A stretch of 64,000 bases of DNA. Source: Neckera pumila (lineage: Eukaryota; Streptophyta; Bryopsida; Hypnales; Neckeraceae). The DNA is taken from NCBI GenBank assembly GCA_963969595.1, contig OZ018414.1, positions 15,359,660 to 15,423,659 on the forward strand. The letters run 5' to 3'. The notes under the pieces were generated by a model that had not been told where the DNA came from, searched no databases, and saw only the letters and a list, made by a program, of their open reading frames with translations. A program made the position numbers and the translations under genes. Below, piece by piece: positions 11,571 through 23,550 of this stretch (position 1 is the stretch's first letter; each line of letters starts with the position of its first letter).

Positions 11571-12284
11571 TCATTTCACTGATTACATAGATTAGTGTGA
11601 AATGTCAAAAAATAGTGTCGGGCTGGTGCAACCTGATGGTACAGTATTTGGTCAGTGTAAGTTAAGTGCTTGGGTTTCCAGCTTTCCATCTGCTATTTTT
11701 TTTCTTCTGTTTTTCTGTTTTTATTTTACACAATTGAAGGGCAGCTTTTACTTACATCTTTTTGATTCTGGCTTCCCAAAAGTGTCCTTGCCATTCATTG
11801 TTGTTGCCTTTTCTTTTGTTCCATGTTGTTGCAATCTGCCAATCTTCAACTTTCTGACCTCCTGGGGGACATGTAAAGCTAAAATCTTATCCTGAATTCC
11901 TGACCTGAATATGAACTCAAAATTTACTGCAGCCATCCATTTGTACGACTGTCCTGCCCCAGCATTTATTCTTCCTTTTCTCTACATTTTCTGTCAATAA
12001 TCAATAGATTTTTTTCACCACAATCAATCATTTCTGAAGATTTGGCTTTTGCGGAACATGGCTTGGTTGTACTCTTGTACCCCATTTGTCTTAAAGCAGT
12101 TCTGTTGTACTCAGAAAACTGAAGGTGGGTAAGAATGGGCAAGAACAAGATTGTACCACAATCCGGATTTTTGAATGAAAGCTTGGATAGATGTATGACA
12201 CTAGTAGCAGAAAGGAGGTCGTGGGACACGCGGCTACAATGCAATGTGAGAGCATGGTGCTAAAGATTTGGGAGGTCAAGGTGT

Positions 12285-12493
12285 AAGGTAGAGGCACCCA
12301 ATGGCAACCATGTATCCAATGGCGTCCTATTCTAAAAAAGGGCATCATTTCAGAACCTAAATGTAATGTAGACAGTCCAAATATAGCTTATTATTTGTCG
12401 ACTGAATTGATAAGCCATGTATGGTTTGCCTAAATTTGCGTTCCAGAACGACGTGCCTTCCTAGAAAGAGATGCCATTGGGTGCTTCTACCTG
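12285..12493. repeat. Inverted repeat of about 210 bp
   Basis: The left arm starts aaggtagaggcacccaatgg and the right arm ends ccattgggtgcttctacctg. These are complementary over at least 20 bp with one or two mismatches, and pairing continues more loosely inwards (tcagaacctaaat with the complement of atttgcgttccaga). It is probably a small TIR element. Target duplications were not resolved. Confidence 0.55.
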
Positions 12494-12499
12494 AGTCCA

Positions 12500-13740
12500 A
12501 CTCCAAAAAGGAAGGGCTCCCTTTGGAATGATATTATGGCCATAGAGTTGCATAATCACGCAATGGTAGGGCATTATGCCTCTTGAGATGCCTCGGAGAG
12601 ACTTTTGACAAATGCAAAGATTGGGGTTAGAGAAGGACAAAAGTTGTTGAAGATAAATATGTTAATCCTTATAGGGGTCTCCTTTTCAAGGACAGATGCA
12701 AAAGGATCCTTTGCTTCATCAATAAATAATAGTATGATAAACACTTTACCACAATGTTTTCTAAAGTGAACAAATTGTTAGGCTTCCTCAATCCAAAAAA
12801 GATCTTTCTATTGACTTTAGTTTTCTATCCCCAAATGATCTTCCTGTTGATTTTAGTTCTCTATCCTAAAATGATCTTCCTGTTGCACTTTGTGATGTTG
12901 CAAATCAATTAGGACAAGCAAAACAACTCCAAGTAGTAGTTTTCCCTCCCTCCATGCAATCATCAATCAAAAGACAAATGAAATGAGTGAAGGGGTCAAT
13001 CGACAATTTTCATTCTTATTTTTTGCATCTCTATGAGTGTTGACCAATTGAAAGAGATGAAGCTTTGGGAGGTGGAAACAGAGGTCCACACATGGTCTTG
13101 GGCCCATATTAATTGCCCACAAAATGACAACCTCACATCAACAATTAAGTGCTCATCAATGCTCCTTGAAAATATTCAAAAGATTTTACTTTTTAGTACT
13201 CCAAAACTACATTTTGAAAAAGGCTTCAAAACTCAAAAAATTTAGGATGATAGGCGTGCACCAAACTCTACTTACAGTGCAAAACAAGTTTATTTTTTTT
13301 TGTTGGTAGCCTTATTTTGAAATATTTTCTTCAATAGGAAGATTTTTTAGTGACAAAGGGAATACCATAGTCATTAGCCATGCAATTATCCACTAACCAA
13401 ATGAATATATGCATTCTTTGCTTCTATAAAAAGGTTGAATAATGTTCATTGAACACTTTTTGTCCTCCAAGTCCTGACAAAGATCATTTCTCTATAGAAG
13501 GATATTTTAGCCTATGGTTGCAAAATGGCCTCACATGGGTGTTTTTTTGTTTTGGAGAGGCCAATAGGAAGGATGTTTTAGCATATGAACAAGATTATGT
13601 GTGTCATTCCGAATTGAGAGAAGAAGCCAAGTTTTTACTTTGCCATAAAGGTAACTCTTAGAAGACAAATAATTGCCCAAGGGTCAAATCTCAATTTTCA
13701 CAAAGTTCTCGATTTTAAATGTCTTAAACCTTAACTAAGA
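12500..13740. other. Intergenic, no gene recognised
   Basis: Short open frames (for example 13033-13245 and 13449-13661) lack recognisable domains. Near 12805-12880 a phrase around ttgactttagttttctatcc is repeated two to three times. Confidence 0.3.
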
Positions 13741-13759
13741 AAATGTAGCTCCAATTATC

Positions 13760-14085
13760 AAGATTTTGTTTCATTATTTATTTTTCAAATTGTTTAAATT
13801 GTAGTTTTTGTGACACTATGAAAGTAGCATCTTAAAACCTTAAAATACACCACTTTTGAACTTTTTCTATCGAGCTTCTCTATATATGAACTCAAGGAGT
13901 ACATTAGTTACACCATGATGTTTGTGATTATGATCGCTATTTTGATAAAAATTTCATACTATTTTAAGTATTTTTATAAATACAATGATATTTACAAAGA
14001 AATTACTCATGAAATTACTTCAAAAAATTAAAAAAAATTCATTTTAATATTTTTATTTTAAAAAAAGAAGTTCAATCTTAGATAT
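13760..14085. repeat. Dispersed AT-rich repeat, copy 2
   Basis: This is the partner of 100-440, collinear with it over about 320 bp. Shared blocks are tttgtga-ac, tagcatctt, atacaccactttt, and ttacaccatgatgtttgtga. It is diverged and non-coding. Confidence 0.6.
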
Positions 14086-14089
14086 ATTT

Positions 14090-15095
14090 CAATATGAGAA
14101 AATATCAAATTTTTAAAGGTATATGTTATTATTTATATCTTTCAAGGGTTAAATCCCTTCAATACTTTATTTGTTACATTGCATGACCCACTGTGCTTGA
14201 GTCTGACCTTTACTGCTATACATGGTGGCACGTTCGGCATAAAATATTTTTTTTAATTCATGATTTAATATTCGAAAAAAAATCTTTTAAAGAAACTAAT
14301 TGTATAGGATGAAAATGAATATTTCAATTTCTAAGCATATGCAAAATCATACTTCCTAACTTTAATTAATTATTCGGGAAGGAATGCAAATCTTGACCAT
14401 TGAGTATAGTACTTTTTCTGGATCATTATAGTAAGCACATCTAAATTGCATCATAATGTGTAATCCAAATTTATTTTATAACCAAAATCCATGCTTGTCA
14501 TTCTTCTCTTATTCATGTGACACAAATCTCACAAGACAACTATGATTAATTTAAATTTAGGTTATGAACTAACTAAGAGGTAACATTGTGATGCAATTAG
14601 GTGAGAATTGCATATAGGTGAAGTCACCTTAGAAAGGATTTGAATCTTTGAAAGGGTTGTATTCATTATTAATTTCTTAACAAGGTCGGCATATTCATTA
14701 TGGATGCTTTTCCTAATATTGCTTCTTTCTACATTTGTTCAACATTTTAGCCCCTAAAATGTTAGAAACATATAAATAAGGACACATTCGAAAAAAAAGT
14801 CTATAATGGGAAAATTTACCTTAGTGGCACAATCATTGCAACATTTGCAATAATTCCCTATTGTATAAGGAATGTAACGTTTTCTTTACTCTTGTAGATT
14901 TAATTTGTGAACACAAATTTTTTAGGGATTGAGAAGTTTGAGAGAAGCCAATTGCAAAAAGAATCAAGACATTCCAAGAAGAAATGAATTTTCTGTGATT
15001 TTTCAAAGTTTGTTGGGATTGAATTGATTAAACGTAGATAGACCCCACATGATAAATCAAAAGTTGCCACGGCCCCTCCCCAAGTACATTATCAT
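14090..15095. other. AT-rich intergenic DNA, no gene recognised
   Basis: No long open frame, TIR or tandem array is visible in this kilobase. Confidence 0.3.
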
Positions 15096-15099
15096 GATG

Positions 15100-16222
15100 C
15101 TAAAGAGTTGCTAAGATTGGGATAATGGGTGAGTGACTGAAGCAAATGGGAGGGTCCAATAGATGCCGGATAGAATTGGATGATTGATGCAAATAGAGGG
15201 TCCAATAGATGCCAAAATTGGGTGATTGTGGTCCTTGGATTGTTCTACCTTACTTTTCTTTCTTATCTTATGATAAATTTATTCTCTCACACGTGAATTT
15301 TTTGGGGTGGAATGGGGCTTGCCTTTGCAATCAATGAATCATTAGCGTCCAATGTTGCTCTCTCTTTGACTGACATGTGGCTTGTAATTAGTTATGTGAA
15401 TTCTTGTGTGGACTCAAAAGACCTCAAAATACAGTGGGTAGAGCATTGTAGCATCTCTCTACAAAGAGCGGAAAAAAACAATAACAGTGATGTAGTGGAG
15501 CCCAAAGTATTGCCTTCTTGCTACAATCGTGGTCACATTTGCCTTCAAGTTTGCGGTGGAGCTACTCTAAAATTGGAATAATGGATGGGTGATTGACGCA
15601 AATGGAAGGATCCCGTAGATGTCGGGCAGAATAGGATGATGACGCAAATGGGAGGGTCCAATAGATGCCAAAATTGGGTGATTGACAATATTGAATTGTT
15701 CTAGCTTACTATTCTTTCTCACCTTGCTATGAGTGCATTCTCTCCCACGTGAATTTTTTGGAGAGGAGTGGGGCTCGCCTTTGCAATCAATGAATCATTA
15801 GCATCCAATGTTGTTCTCTCCTTGACTGACACATGGCTTGTAGGTAATTATGACCTCAAAAATACAATGGGCAGAGCATTGTGGCATCTCTCCACAAAGA
15901 GCTGAAAGCGGTAATGGTGACATAGTGGAGCCCAAAGTGTTGCTTTCCCGCTACAGTCATGGTCACGTTTGCCTTCAAGTTTGTGGTGGAGCTACTCTAA
16001 GATTGGGCTAATGGATGGGTGATTGACGCAAGTGGAAGGATTCCGAATGGGATGATGAATGCAAATGGGAGGGTCCAATACATGCCGAAAATTGAGTGAT
16101 TGACGGCATTGAATTGTTCTACCCTACTTCTCTTTCTCACCTTGCCATGAGTGCATTCTCTCCCATGTGAATTGTTTGGGGTGGAGTGGGGCTCACCTTT
16201 GCAATCAATGAATCATTAGCGT
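15100..16222. repeat. Large tandem repeat, about 2.5 units of 430-460 bp
   Basis: Successive units begin near 15108, 15565 and 16000. Each opens with aagattggg or its variant, then taatgg-tgggtga, then gggagggtccaatagatgcc. They continue through gaattgttct, gtgcattctctcccac, gggtggagtggggct and aatcaatgaatcattagc. The first two units also share cagagcattg-agcatctct and ggagctactcta. The third unit is cut off after about 225 bp. An 89-codon frame at 15312-15581 lies in unit 1 but is not kept in unit 2, which argues against coding. Confidence 0.75.
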
Positions 16223-17285
16223 GCCATGTTGAGCGCACTGCTCGGCCTGCTTGGACTAGGACCAATCCCAGACTTGCGGTGGCTGACCAAGAAGTTGGTC
16301 TTTTTCTACTCAGTTCACGTGAACGAGTGTTGGCATAACTTATGCTGGGGCATGGAGTTCACGTGCACTTCCCAAAGCCCATGTGCATTTTTATCTTCTA
16401 TTTTGATATGATTTCTGATTTTGGCACAAACAAAGTAAAAGGAATGTGACCCTTGTGCATTTCAATGCATGCCAAAACAACAACAAAAAACAAAAAACAA
16501 AAAACAAAAGCATGTGCTCTAGTTCAGATTCATCCATCCCATGGTTCTTGTTGCCAACACATGAAAAGTCTTGTTGATTCTTCTGCATTTTTTTGTCTCT
16601 TTTGGACCCCCATCCCAGCCATTCCCACTTTCCCAGAGGCCAAACTGATATCCAGCCCATTTCAGGACGGAGTTGGTCTGACCGTCTGAGAGTCAAGTGG
16701 CCACTGACCCAGCCACTGCCAAGGAGTGCAGCTTCAAAAATCTTCAGTACTTCAAATAGTTTCAATAGTTTCGCGATTTCCGAGGAAGAACATGAAAGCC
16801 TTGCCCACCCTAGCCCATTGAGTGCTCTACCTCACCTCAGGCGGAAGGACGGGATCAGCAGGGATGGACCGATGGACGGAGCTCTGGACTCGATGCAAAT
16901 CCCGCTTTGCCAGATGCTGTCAGCGCTCCATTAAGTTAGTGTAATTACAGTACCTCCATAAGTGTTAAAATCTCGTACTCTATGTGCTCATGTCACCAAT
17001 GGTTTTTTTTGACAAGTGTAGCCAGAAGCCTTCATATCACTGGAGCAAAGCTGGAGGGAGGGCGTAGGACAAGCTTAAACCCTTTGACAAGTGCAAAATT
17101 TTGCTCAAAAAAAAACTGCTGCATGTCACCCTTTCGGTTTGAACTTGTCAGATGGGGTTCCACGGGGAGAGTGGTGATTGGTGAAGTCAAGGATGTGGTG
17201 GCAAGGCGGGGCTAGAATATCTCTTGTGGCATAGAGTAGGGGGGCTGGTAAAGGACATAGCACAACATGATTGTGAAAAAACTAG
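16223..17285. other. Less AT-rich stretch, no gene recognised
   Basis: Overlapping open frames on both strands (16391-16934) reach up to about 124 codons, but none has a recognisable domain or splice-joined model. It could be an exon or UTR of an unknown gene, or old transposon sequence. Confidence 0.25.
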
Positions 17286-17294
17286 AGCTTTTAA

Positions 17295-18115
17295 CTCTGA
17301 AAGGACCGAGGCCATTTTTATGCCAAAAAACACTCAAAACTGCCATTTCTGTAGCAAAGAGTAAAAAAATGGAAAATTGTTTTTTTTTGTCACATCTAAC
17401 CATATGATCTTATACCTAACTAGTATGACAATATGTGGAAAAAAATTTCAGAATTTTTGACCGCACAAATTGCAAGATATCTGGGTTTAAAGTGAAAAAA
17501 ACAAGTTTTTCAGCACATTGCGGGACTAGATTTTATGACTTTGAACATTTTTAACTTAAATCTTTTGCACTACAGAGTTTTGAGCTTTTAATCATTGTAG
17601 TGGAGAATTGAGTTGAGAGTCTAGGAAAAAAAAAATCCAAAAAAAAACTTACTAATCCAAGTGGTGAGATTGTTCTAGCAAAAAACCTTAACCTTGTGGA
17701 ACTTTTTTATTGGAAAAATTATAAAAATTGCATTTAGAAATGAACCCTACAAGTAATTTTTTTCAGGAAGATGCTCTAAGTGCTCAAAAAACAAGATTGT
17801 CCATAACTCTCTCATAACAAATCCAAATGAAATATATGAAAGCTTTCCAGATAGACAAAAATATAATCTATAAGAAAAAAAAATGTTAAAAAAAAAATTG
17901 CAAATTTTTTTTGCTGCCCCTTGTCCCTTGTTTTGAGCTTATTTGGACATAACTTTTTTTCCTGGGCACAGATTGAGAAAAAAATCATATTCCCGTAAAG
18001 CTTAGCAATTTTTCTATCTTCAAAAAAATTTCAAAAAATCACAACAAATATGCAGCCCATAGGTACTTGCCCAAAATCCCATTTGTGCTCCAAAGGGACA
18101 ATGGTCCTTTTGGGG
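17295..18115. mobile_element. 821-bp piggyBac-type MITE, family B
   Basis: TTAA is present at 17291-17294 and 18116-18119. The left end (CTCTGAAAGGACCGAGGCC) has drifted; the right end read inwards is CCCCAAAAGGACCATTGTCC. It is collinear, in inverse orientation, with 22075-22997, sharing aactgccatttctgtagc, the hairpin around TTGTCC/GGACAA near the end, and gttatg or its complement. AACCATATGATCTTAT begins at 17398, 103 bp from the left end. There is no coding capacity. Confidence 0.85.
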
Positions 18116-18175
18116 TTAAAGAATGCTTTTGAATTTGTATGAAGGTGCTTCAAAAATGCACCTTATATGATAATT

Positions 18176-19080
18176 TAATTCCTAAACCAATGTTTTTATG
18201 GCAATATAGCAATTTGAGGCAACTCACTACAAACAAAAAAGTTCATTGTAGGGTCGTTGAAAGTAACCAACTTGTCCTTTTTTTTGTCCCTTTGGCCTTG
18301 GACAGGTAGTTTTTTGCTCATAACTTTTGCATCTTATATCCATTTCCTATGAAATTTGAAATGAAGGTACATGTTGTAGTTTCAAACATTGAATATCTTT
18401 TTTTAAATCTTTTTAAATTATTTTATTATTTTTTAACTGCCTCCAACTGGAAGTCTACCTTAGCCATTTGGGAAGGGGGGGAGGTAGTACTATTTCCAAT
18501 CCAAAAATGCAAATTTGAAGGTGAAAATTGGGAGACAAGGATTTCTACTAAAGTTACACAAGCCTACGAAGAGATTTTGCAAAATAGTAAAATGTCCACC
18601 TTCCACATGTGCTCAAACTAAACTACCTTTGCGCACGTGCAGAGAATACAATTTTTTTCTCAAAAATGAAGATGGTTGAGAAGAAGCATCTTCAAGTTAG
18701 AAAAAAATGGCTTTGGGGGGGGAATTTTATTGAATTTTTTATTATTTTCTAAAAATAAAATCCTAAAGTGTCTATTTTTTTGCATTTTTCAACACTCTTT
18801 GACTGTACATAACTTTAGACATAAATTTTTCTAGGTCTGAAATTTTCACACACATACTTTTTTCCAACTGGATGTGCCCATAAAGAATTATGGGGAAAAA
18901 TGTTATTTTTCATGGATGGGGGACAACACAGGCAAAGTTATTTTTTACTAGAGCAAAATTTGCATTGCAATGCCTGAAGGAGCTTGGACAAGGCTTTGGG
19001 CAGCTTCTTGTCCCAAGTTCAGACTAGGATACTTCTTTGACATTTTTTGGGATTCATAAATTTATCACACAATATACAAG
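18176..19080. mobile_element. Degenerate piggyBac-type element, left end only
   Basis: From the TTAA near 18176 the sequence runs ttcctaaaccaatg, then ggcaatatagcaattt, then ggcaactcactacaaac. This is the order seen at the left end of 31572-32502 and of the palindromes at 6859 and 41263. The remainder is diverged and no right end could be placed, so the right limit is a guess. Confidence 0.45.
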
Positions 19081-19224
19081 TAGATGGTGAAAAAGAGGCG
19101 GTTGTATTGTGGCTTCCTTTGGCCTAACGGCAATAACTCCTATCTGCCACATTTGAACATAAAAAATTTAGTGCCCAAAGAATTAATTGAGTCAATTACA
19201 AATTTGTCACTTGAAAAACTACCA

Positions 19225-20130
19225 CTCCAAATAAATGAATCAATTCCTTCATTGACATTCTTAGAAAAGAAGGTTGGAGAGGTCTTTTTAATAATGAAAT
19301 CCATTGTCCATCATGAGTTTTCAAAGGGTATGGGATAATTTCAAGATGAGAGCTTGACTGCTCATTGTCGAAACGCATTAGAGGGAATTTGGAGGCCTTG
19401 GAGGACCATTTCAAACCCGTTCCTCAATCTGGCCAGATTCAGTGAACAGCGGTACGTGTGTATTTAAAAAAAAGCTGTTTATCAAAATATCATTCTAAAC
19501 AAAAAAATATTCAAAAATGATGTGGCAGTCGCTGTGCCATATCAACCAGCTGCTGCAGTTGTGTTTTTGCAGTTTGAGAACACAAGGGAACTCGTAGCCC
19601 TCCAAGACCCCAAAATCCCCTCTAATATTGGAATTGTGTTCAAAGTAGAATTTTCATACCTCATTTTGGCTTAATAGAATAATTTTTTTCAAAGAATTTT
19701 GAACTAGAAAAAGTTGAGAAATCTAGTTATATTTCATTTCCAAAAATCTACTTGTGATTTTGAGCCTCCAAAAAAAAGTTAAGGACAAAATTCAAAGAGG
19801 ATTTTTGAAAATGTCAAAGAAAATGTCAAAGAAAATGTCCCTTCCAACCCTTCTCTAAAATTTGTCTATAACTTTTGATTTGAGACTCAAAATCTCAAAT
19901 AGATTTTTGGAAATGAAGGTTAGCTTGGTTTTCCAACTTTCCTTAATTCAAAGTTTCTTTAAAAATGTTATTCTACTATGCCACAACGAGATCTAAAAAT
20001 CTACTTCAAATGCAATCCCCACTTTTGACTTAACTATGAGCAGTTGAGCTCTTACTAATTCTAGTTTACATATTCTACATGGGTTGTTTTCTTTCATACC
20101 ACCCACTTATATAATGAGCTTCTCTACTCA
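19225..20130. repeat. Foldback repeat family, copy 2 (palindrome about 19643-20007)
   Basis: The copy matches 9960-10620 across the palindrome and both flanks (aatgaaatccattgtccatc, gagcttgac-gctca, then aagtaga and catacctcatttt). It is interrupted at 19381-19622 by a separate TIR element that copy 1 lacks. The direct triplet aaaatgtcaaag near 19809-19840 marks a small local duplication at the palindrome centre. Confidence 0.7.
19381..19622. mobile_element. 242-bp TIR element nested in the foldback repeat
   Basis: The left end GAGGGAATTTGGAGGCCTTG pairs with the right end, which read inwards is GAGGGGATTTTGGGGTCTTG. TA flanks both ends (19379-19380 and 19623-19624), as in Tc1/mariner-type elements, although a longer duplication such as TAAT or ATTA cannot be excluded. 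The homologous site in the repeat copy at 9960-10620 is empty, which supports a true insertion. It is non-coding. Confidence 0.65.
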
Positions 20131-20134
20131 TCTC

Positions 20135-21585
20135 TAAGCATATTAAATAAGTGGTTATAGATGCTATGGGAAATAACTACCATATACGTTGATTTCCTTA
20201 AAATTTAACTTTGAATACTCAAAAAATCTTTAAAATCGATGAAAAGGGGAACAACTTCAAAATCAAGGAGAACATGATCCAATATCAGTGATTTAAGAGG
20301 AGTCGGGCTTTGCTAATCCTAACCTAGCTTCTTCCCATGCCAAGCCCAATATGCCAATTTGCCCTTTCCTTTTAGCTTAGAGATAGATTGATCAAGCTTG
20401 CCAAAGTTTGATATTTGGGGCAATCTTTTTCTTCCTCTAGAAGTCTTCAAACCCTACCATTCACATTTTGAAAAATAACTATACATGCAAGCCATAAAAT
20501 GTTGAAAACAAGGTTTTATATGAGACTTTTCTTGAAGCTAGTTCCTTATTGGAATTTTTTGATACATGTTCCCTAATTTGAAATAATTTGAAATTTTTTG
20601 AATATGTAACCAACTTTATCATAAAAAAAAAATTAAAAATTTCAAGCAAACAATCGAAATTAACTTGTGCAGAAGCCTCCTCGAATCAGAGCTGCCTAGA
20701 ATTTGGATGTTGCCCCTCCTCCCCCCAATTTCAACTTCAAATGCTATAATCTTGCAATGAGATATCTACCACTACATCTTACTATTAGATGCTATAAGAT
20801 TTCATTTGTCATTTTTGAGGGCCTTTCCCATCAATACAGCCCATTTTGAGTGTTTTTTTAGTATAAACATAGTCAAAAAAATTTAGAGGTTAAAGTTTAA
20901 CTTTTAAATTTCACAAAACTCTGAATATCTCCTCAAAAATATAATTTCATATGAAATTTTATGATTTTCAGTTCTCTACAAGTCAAAAATTGAATTCCAT
21001 TTATGAACATATCTATGTACATTAGCTTAAAGGCACATCTACTTTATTTAGGTTCAAGAATGATTTCAAATTTTTGTTATGTACTTTAGTAAGTAGATGG
21101 AGAGAGGTCAATGAAAGTGATCAATGTGCAATAATTCAATTTAACATTGCTAGAATTTTTCACTTTGGAATTCCACTTTTAACTCTTCAAGGACTATTGT
21201 TACCTAATATGCAATTGTTAGAAGAAAAAACAATTTTAGCTTAGAAATCATGTTGGAATAGGAGTCAAGCCTTATTAATTATTTTGGACAATCTTGAAAA
21301 TAAACATTTTCTTCTAACTTTGAAAAAAAATTCCCCATTGCACAAGAAATCATCAAAAAATAGCTAGTATATTGTTGCGTTACTTTACTAAGTATTGCAG
21401 GGGGGTTTATAGTGAGTTAGACCCTTTATTTGCTTTTGAAATTTGCTTTAGAAATTCTAAATGAGTGTATCTAATAAGATATACTAATGAATGGTGTTAA
21501 TTCTCATTTTTGTATAAAGAAACAATTTTAATCCAAGAAGGCTTGAAGTCTGGTGCTCCTATCTCACAAAGTCAATTTTTTTCTC
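20135..21585. other. Intergenic with a solo piggyBac-type right end near 20897
   Basis: No gene is visible. At about 20865-20900, agtataaacatagtc followed by tttagaggttaaag resembles the family C right end (gaacatagtc...ctttaggattaaac at 46169), so a degraded element probably ends here. Its left end was not found. Confidence 0.35.
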
Positions 21586-21589
21586 CAAA

Positions 21590-21774
21590 CTTCAAGTGTT
21601 ATAATTTTACAATCCACATGATCAAATGTCCAAATTTTTTTTCCATGCATTGAAAAAATGGTCTTGTACAGTTGGAATTCAAAAATTAATTTTTTATTTT
21701 CGATATTGGTCTTTGTCCTAGAAATTGATAGCTTTTGACAATTTCTCTTGAAAAACACTATTTGTCCTTTAGGG
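21590..21774. mobile_element. Right-end fragment of a piggyBac-type MITE
   Basis: The fragment ends TTTGTCCTTTAGGG followed by TTAA at 21775-21778, which is the right-terminal pattern of families B and C. Upstream, the order of motifs (attttacaatccacatgatc, then a T-rich tract, then an ATATTGG-like stretch) loosely follows the family B right half. The left half is absent. Confidence 0.5.
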
Positions 21775-21811
21775 TTAAAGTAGGATTGAAAAGAGTGTTT
21801 CTTAGATTTAA

Positions 21812-21860
21812 CCTCTAAAAGTCCCCACATCCTAAAGTGGATGTCCATTGGTCAACCTAT
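21812..21860. mobile_element. Left end of another TTAA-flanked element family
   Basis: After TTAA (21808-21811) the sequence cctctaaaagtccccacatc, then ctaaagtggatg and ggtcaacct, matches the start of the element at 44941 over about 45 bp. The rest cannot be delimited, and the family B element at 22075 starts soon after. Confidence 0.45.
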
Positions 21861-22074
21861 TCATAATATTTAAAGTATTTATCAATTATTTATTTATTAA
21901 CTAAATTAATAACAATTAAAATTTATTATAAAGCTAATAGAGATTTCCTACATTGATATATAACACATAGTTTTATATAACAAAAATGTTACTTTGAAAC
22001 TTGAATATAATTTATAAGGCTAAAATAGGCTCAAAAATAAAGTTTGACCACGTAGCAATGGAATTGGTGCTTAA

Positions 22075-22997
22075 CCCCTAAAGGACCATTGTCCGTTTGG
22101 AGGACAAATGCGTTTTTGGGCAGGTACCTACGGGTTGAAATTTTGTTGTGATTTTTTGAAACTTTTTTGAAGATAGAAAAATTGATAAGCTTTGTGGGAA
22201 TATATTTTTTTTCACAATTGGTGGCCGGGAAAAAAAGTTATGACCAAATAAGCTCAAAACAGGGGAAGACGGGCAGCAAAAAAAAGTGGACAAAAATTTG
22301 AATTTTTCTTTTAAATATATTTTTTCTAATAGATTATATCTTTGTCTATTTGGAAAGCTTTGATTCATTTCATTTGGATTTGTTATGAGAAAGTTATGGA
22401 CATTCTTGTTTTTTGGGCAATTAGAGCATTTTCTTGAAAAAAATAATTTCTAGGATGCATTTTTGAATGCAATTTTTCAAGTTTTTAATTTTTCTTTTTT
22501 TGCATGGTTTATATTACTTTCACAAAAAATCTCACCATTGGAATTAGTGCATTTTGATTCCATCTAAAATGTATTAATATTTTAGATTTTCCTTCTATCT
22601 TGTATCTACTTCTACTTAACAATTTTTTAAAGAATGATAATTAAGTTTTTTTGAATTTTTTTTTTTTTCATAGACTTTCAACTCAATTCTCCACTAAAAA
22701 GATATAAAGCTCAAAACTTTGTAGTGCAAAAATTTTAAGTTAAAAATGTTCAAAGTCAAAAAATCTAGTCCTGCAATGTGCTAAAAAACTTGCTTTTTTC
22801 ACTTTAAAAGCAGATATCTTGCAATCTGTGCGGTCAAAAATTCTGAAAATTTTTCCACACACTCTTATACTAGTTAGGTTTAAGATCCTACAGTTAGATG
22901 TGAAAAAAAAACATCTTTCAATTTTTTTTACTTTTTGCTTTAGAAATGGCAATTTTGAGTGTTTCTTGGCAGAAAAAGGGCCTCTGTCCTTTAGGGG
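22075..22997. mobile_element. 923-bp piggyBac-type MITE, family B
   Basis: TTAA flanks are at 22071-22074 and 22998-23001. The left end CCCCTAAAGGACCATTGTCC and the right end (inwards CCCCTAAAGGACAGAGGCCC) share 12 bp. A short subterminal hairpin TTGTCC...GGACAA follows the left end. GTTATGACCA at 22237, with GGGCAGC about 35 bp later, recalls the same pair in the 6.3 kb element. AACTGTAGGATC (on the - strand) lies 102 bp from the right end. No conserved ORF is present. Confidence 0.9.
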
Positions 22998-23001
22998 TTA
23001 A

Positions 23002-23550
23002 GAGATTCACAAATAAATAAACTTTGAAAAAATTACTAAAAAATTACTAGAAATAGATCATTACATTTTGAGTCCATTTAAAATTCTTTTCAACAAATTT
23101 CACTCCACAATTATTGATTTTTATAGAAAAATCAAGTTTAGAAAGAATTTGAAAGTTCAAGTATTAATTGTATATACAAAATATTGGCAACAACTATGAT
23201 AGAAGTTAGCAATATAGAAAAAATATTAGGCCTGATTTATACCAAATCCAGAGGGGAAGGGATCAAATTTTAGAAGTTTTTTACTGGATGAAATCAAAAA
23301 ATCCTTCAAAATTGGTTTTCCACCATGAAATGATAGGTCACATGTTTCCAAAAAGGCCCAATGATGTGGAGTGCAACTTTTCCAATGTGGTAACAAAAGT
23401 CTTTAAATTTTGAGCCTCCTCAAATTATAGTCAGACCTACCTCAAAGAGGTGGATTTGACTCAAATTTCGAGGGTCCTCGCTAAAAAGCCTTGTTTTAAA
23501 TACTTTTCTTTTTAAATATTTTTTGGCATTTCCTGCCTTTGTTTGGCAGT
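23002..23550. other. AT-rich spacer between two piggyBac-type elements
   Basis: I see no gene, TIR or tandem repeat in this spacer. Confidence 0.3.

Noticed and set aside
15312..15581. 89-codon ORF in the tandem repeat as a gene
   Set aside because: The homologous frame in the next repeat unit is broken by length changes, so there is no sign of coding constraint.
22075..22368. ORFs inside the 0.9 kb TTAA elements (for example 22078-22368 and 62160-62366) as transposon proteins
   Set aside because: Frames are not preserved between diverged copies of the same family. They are shared only by near-identical copies.
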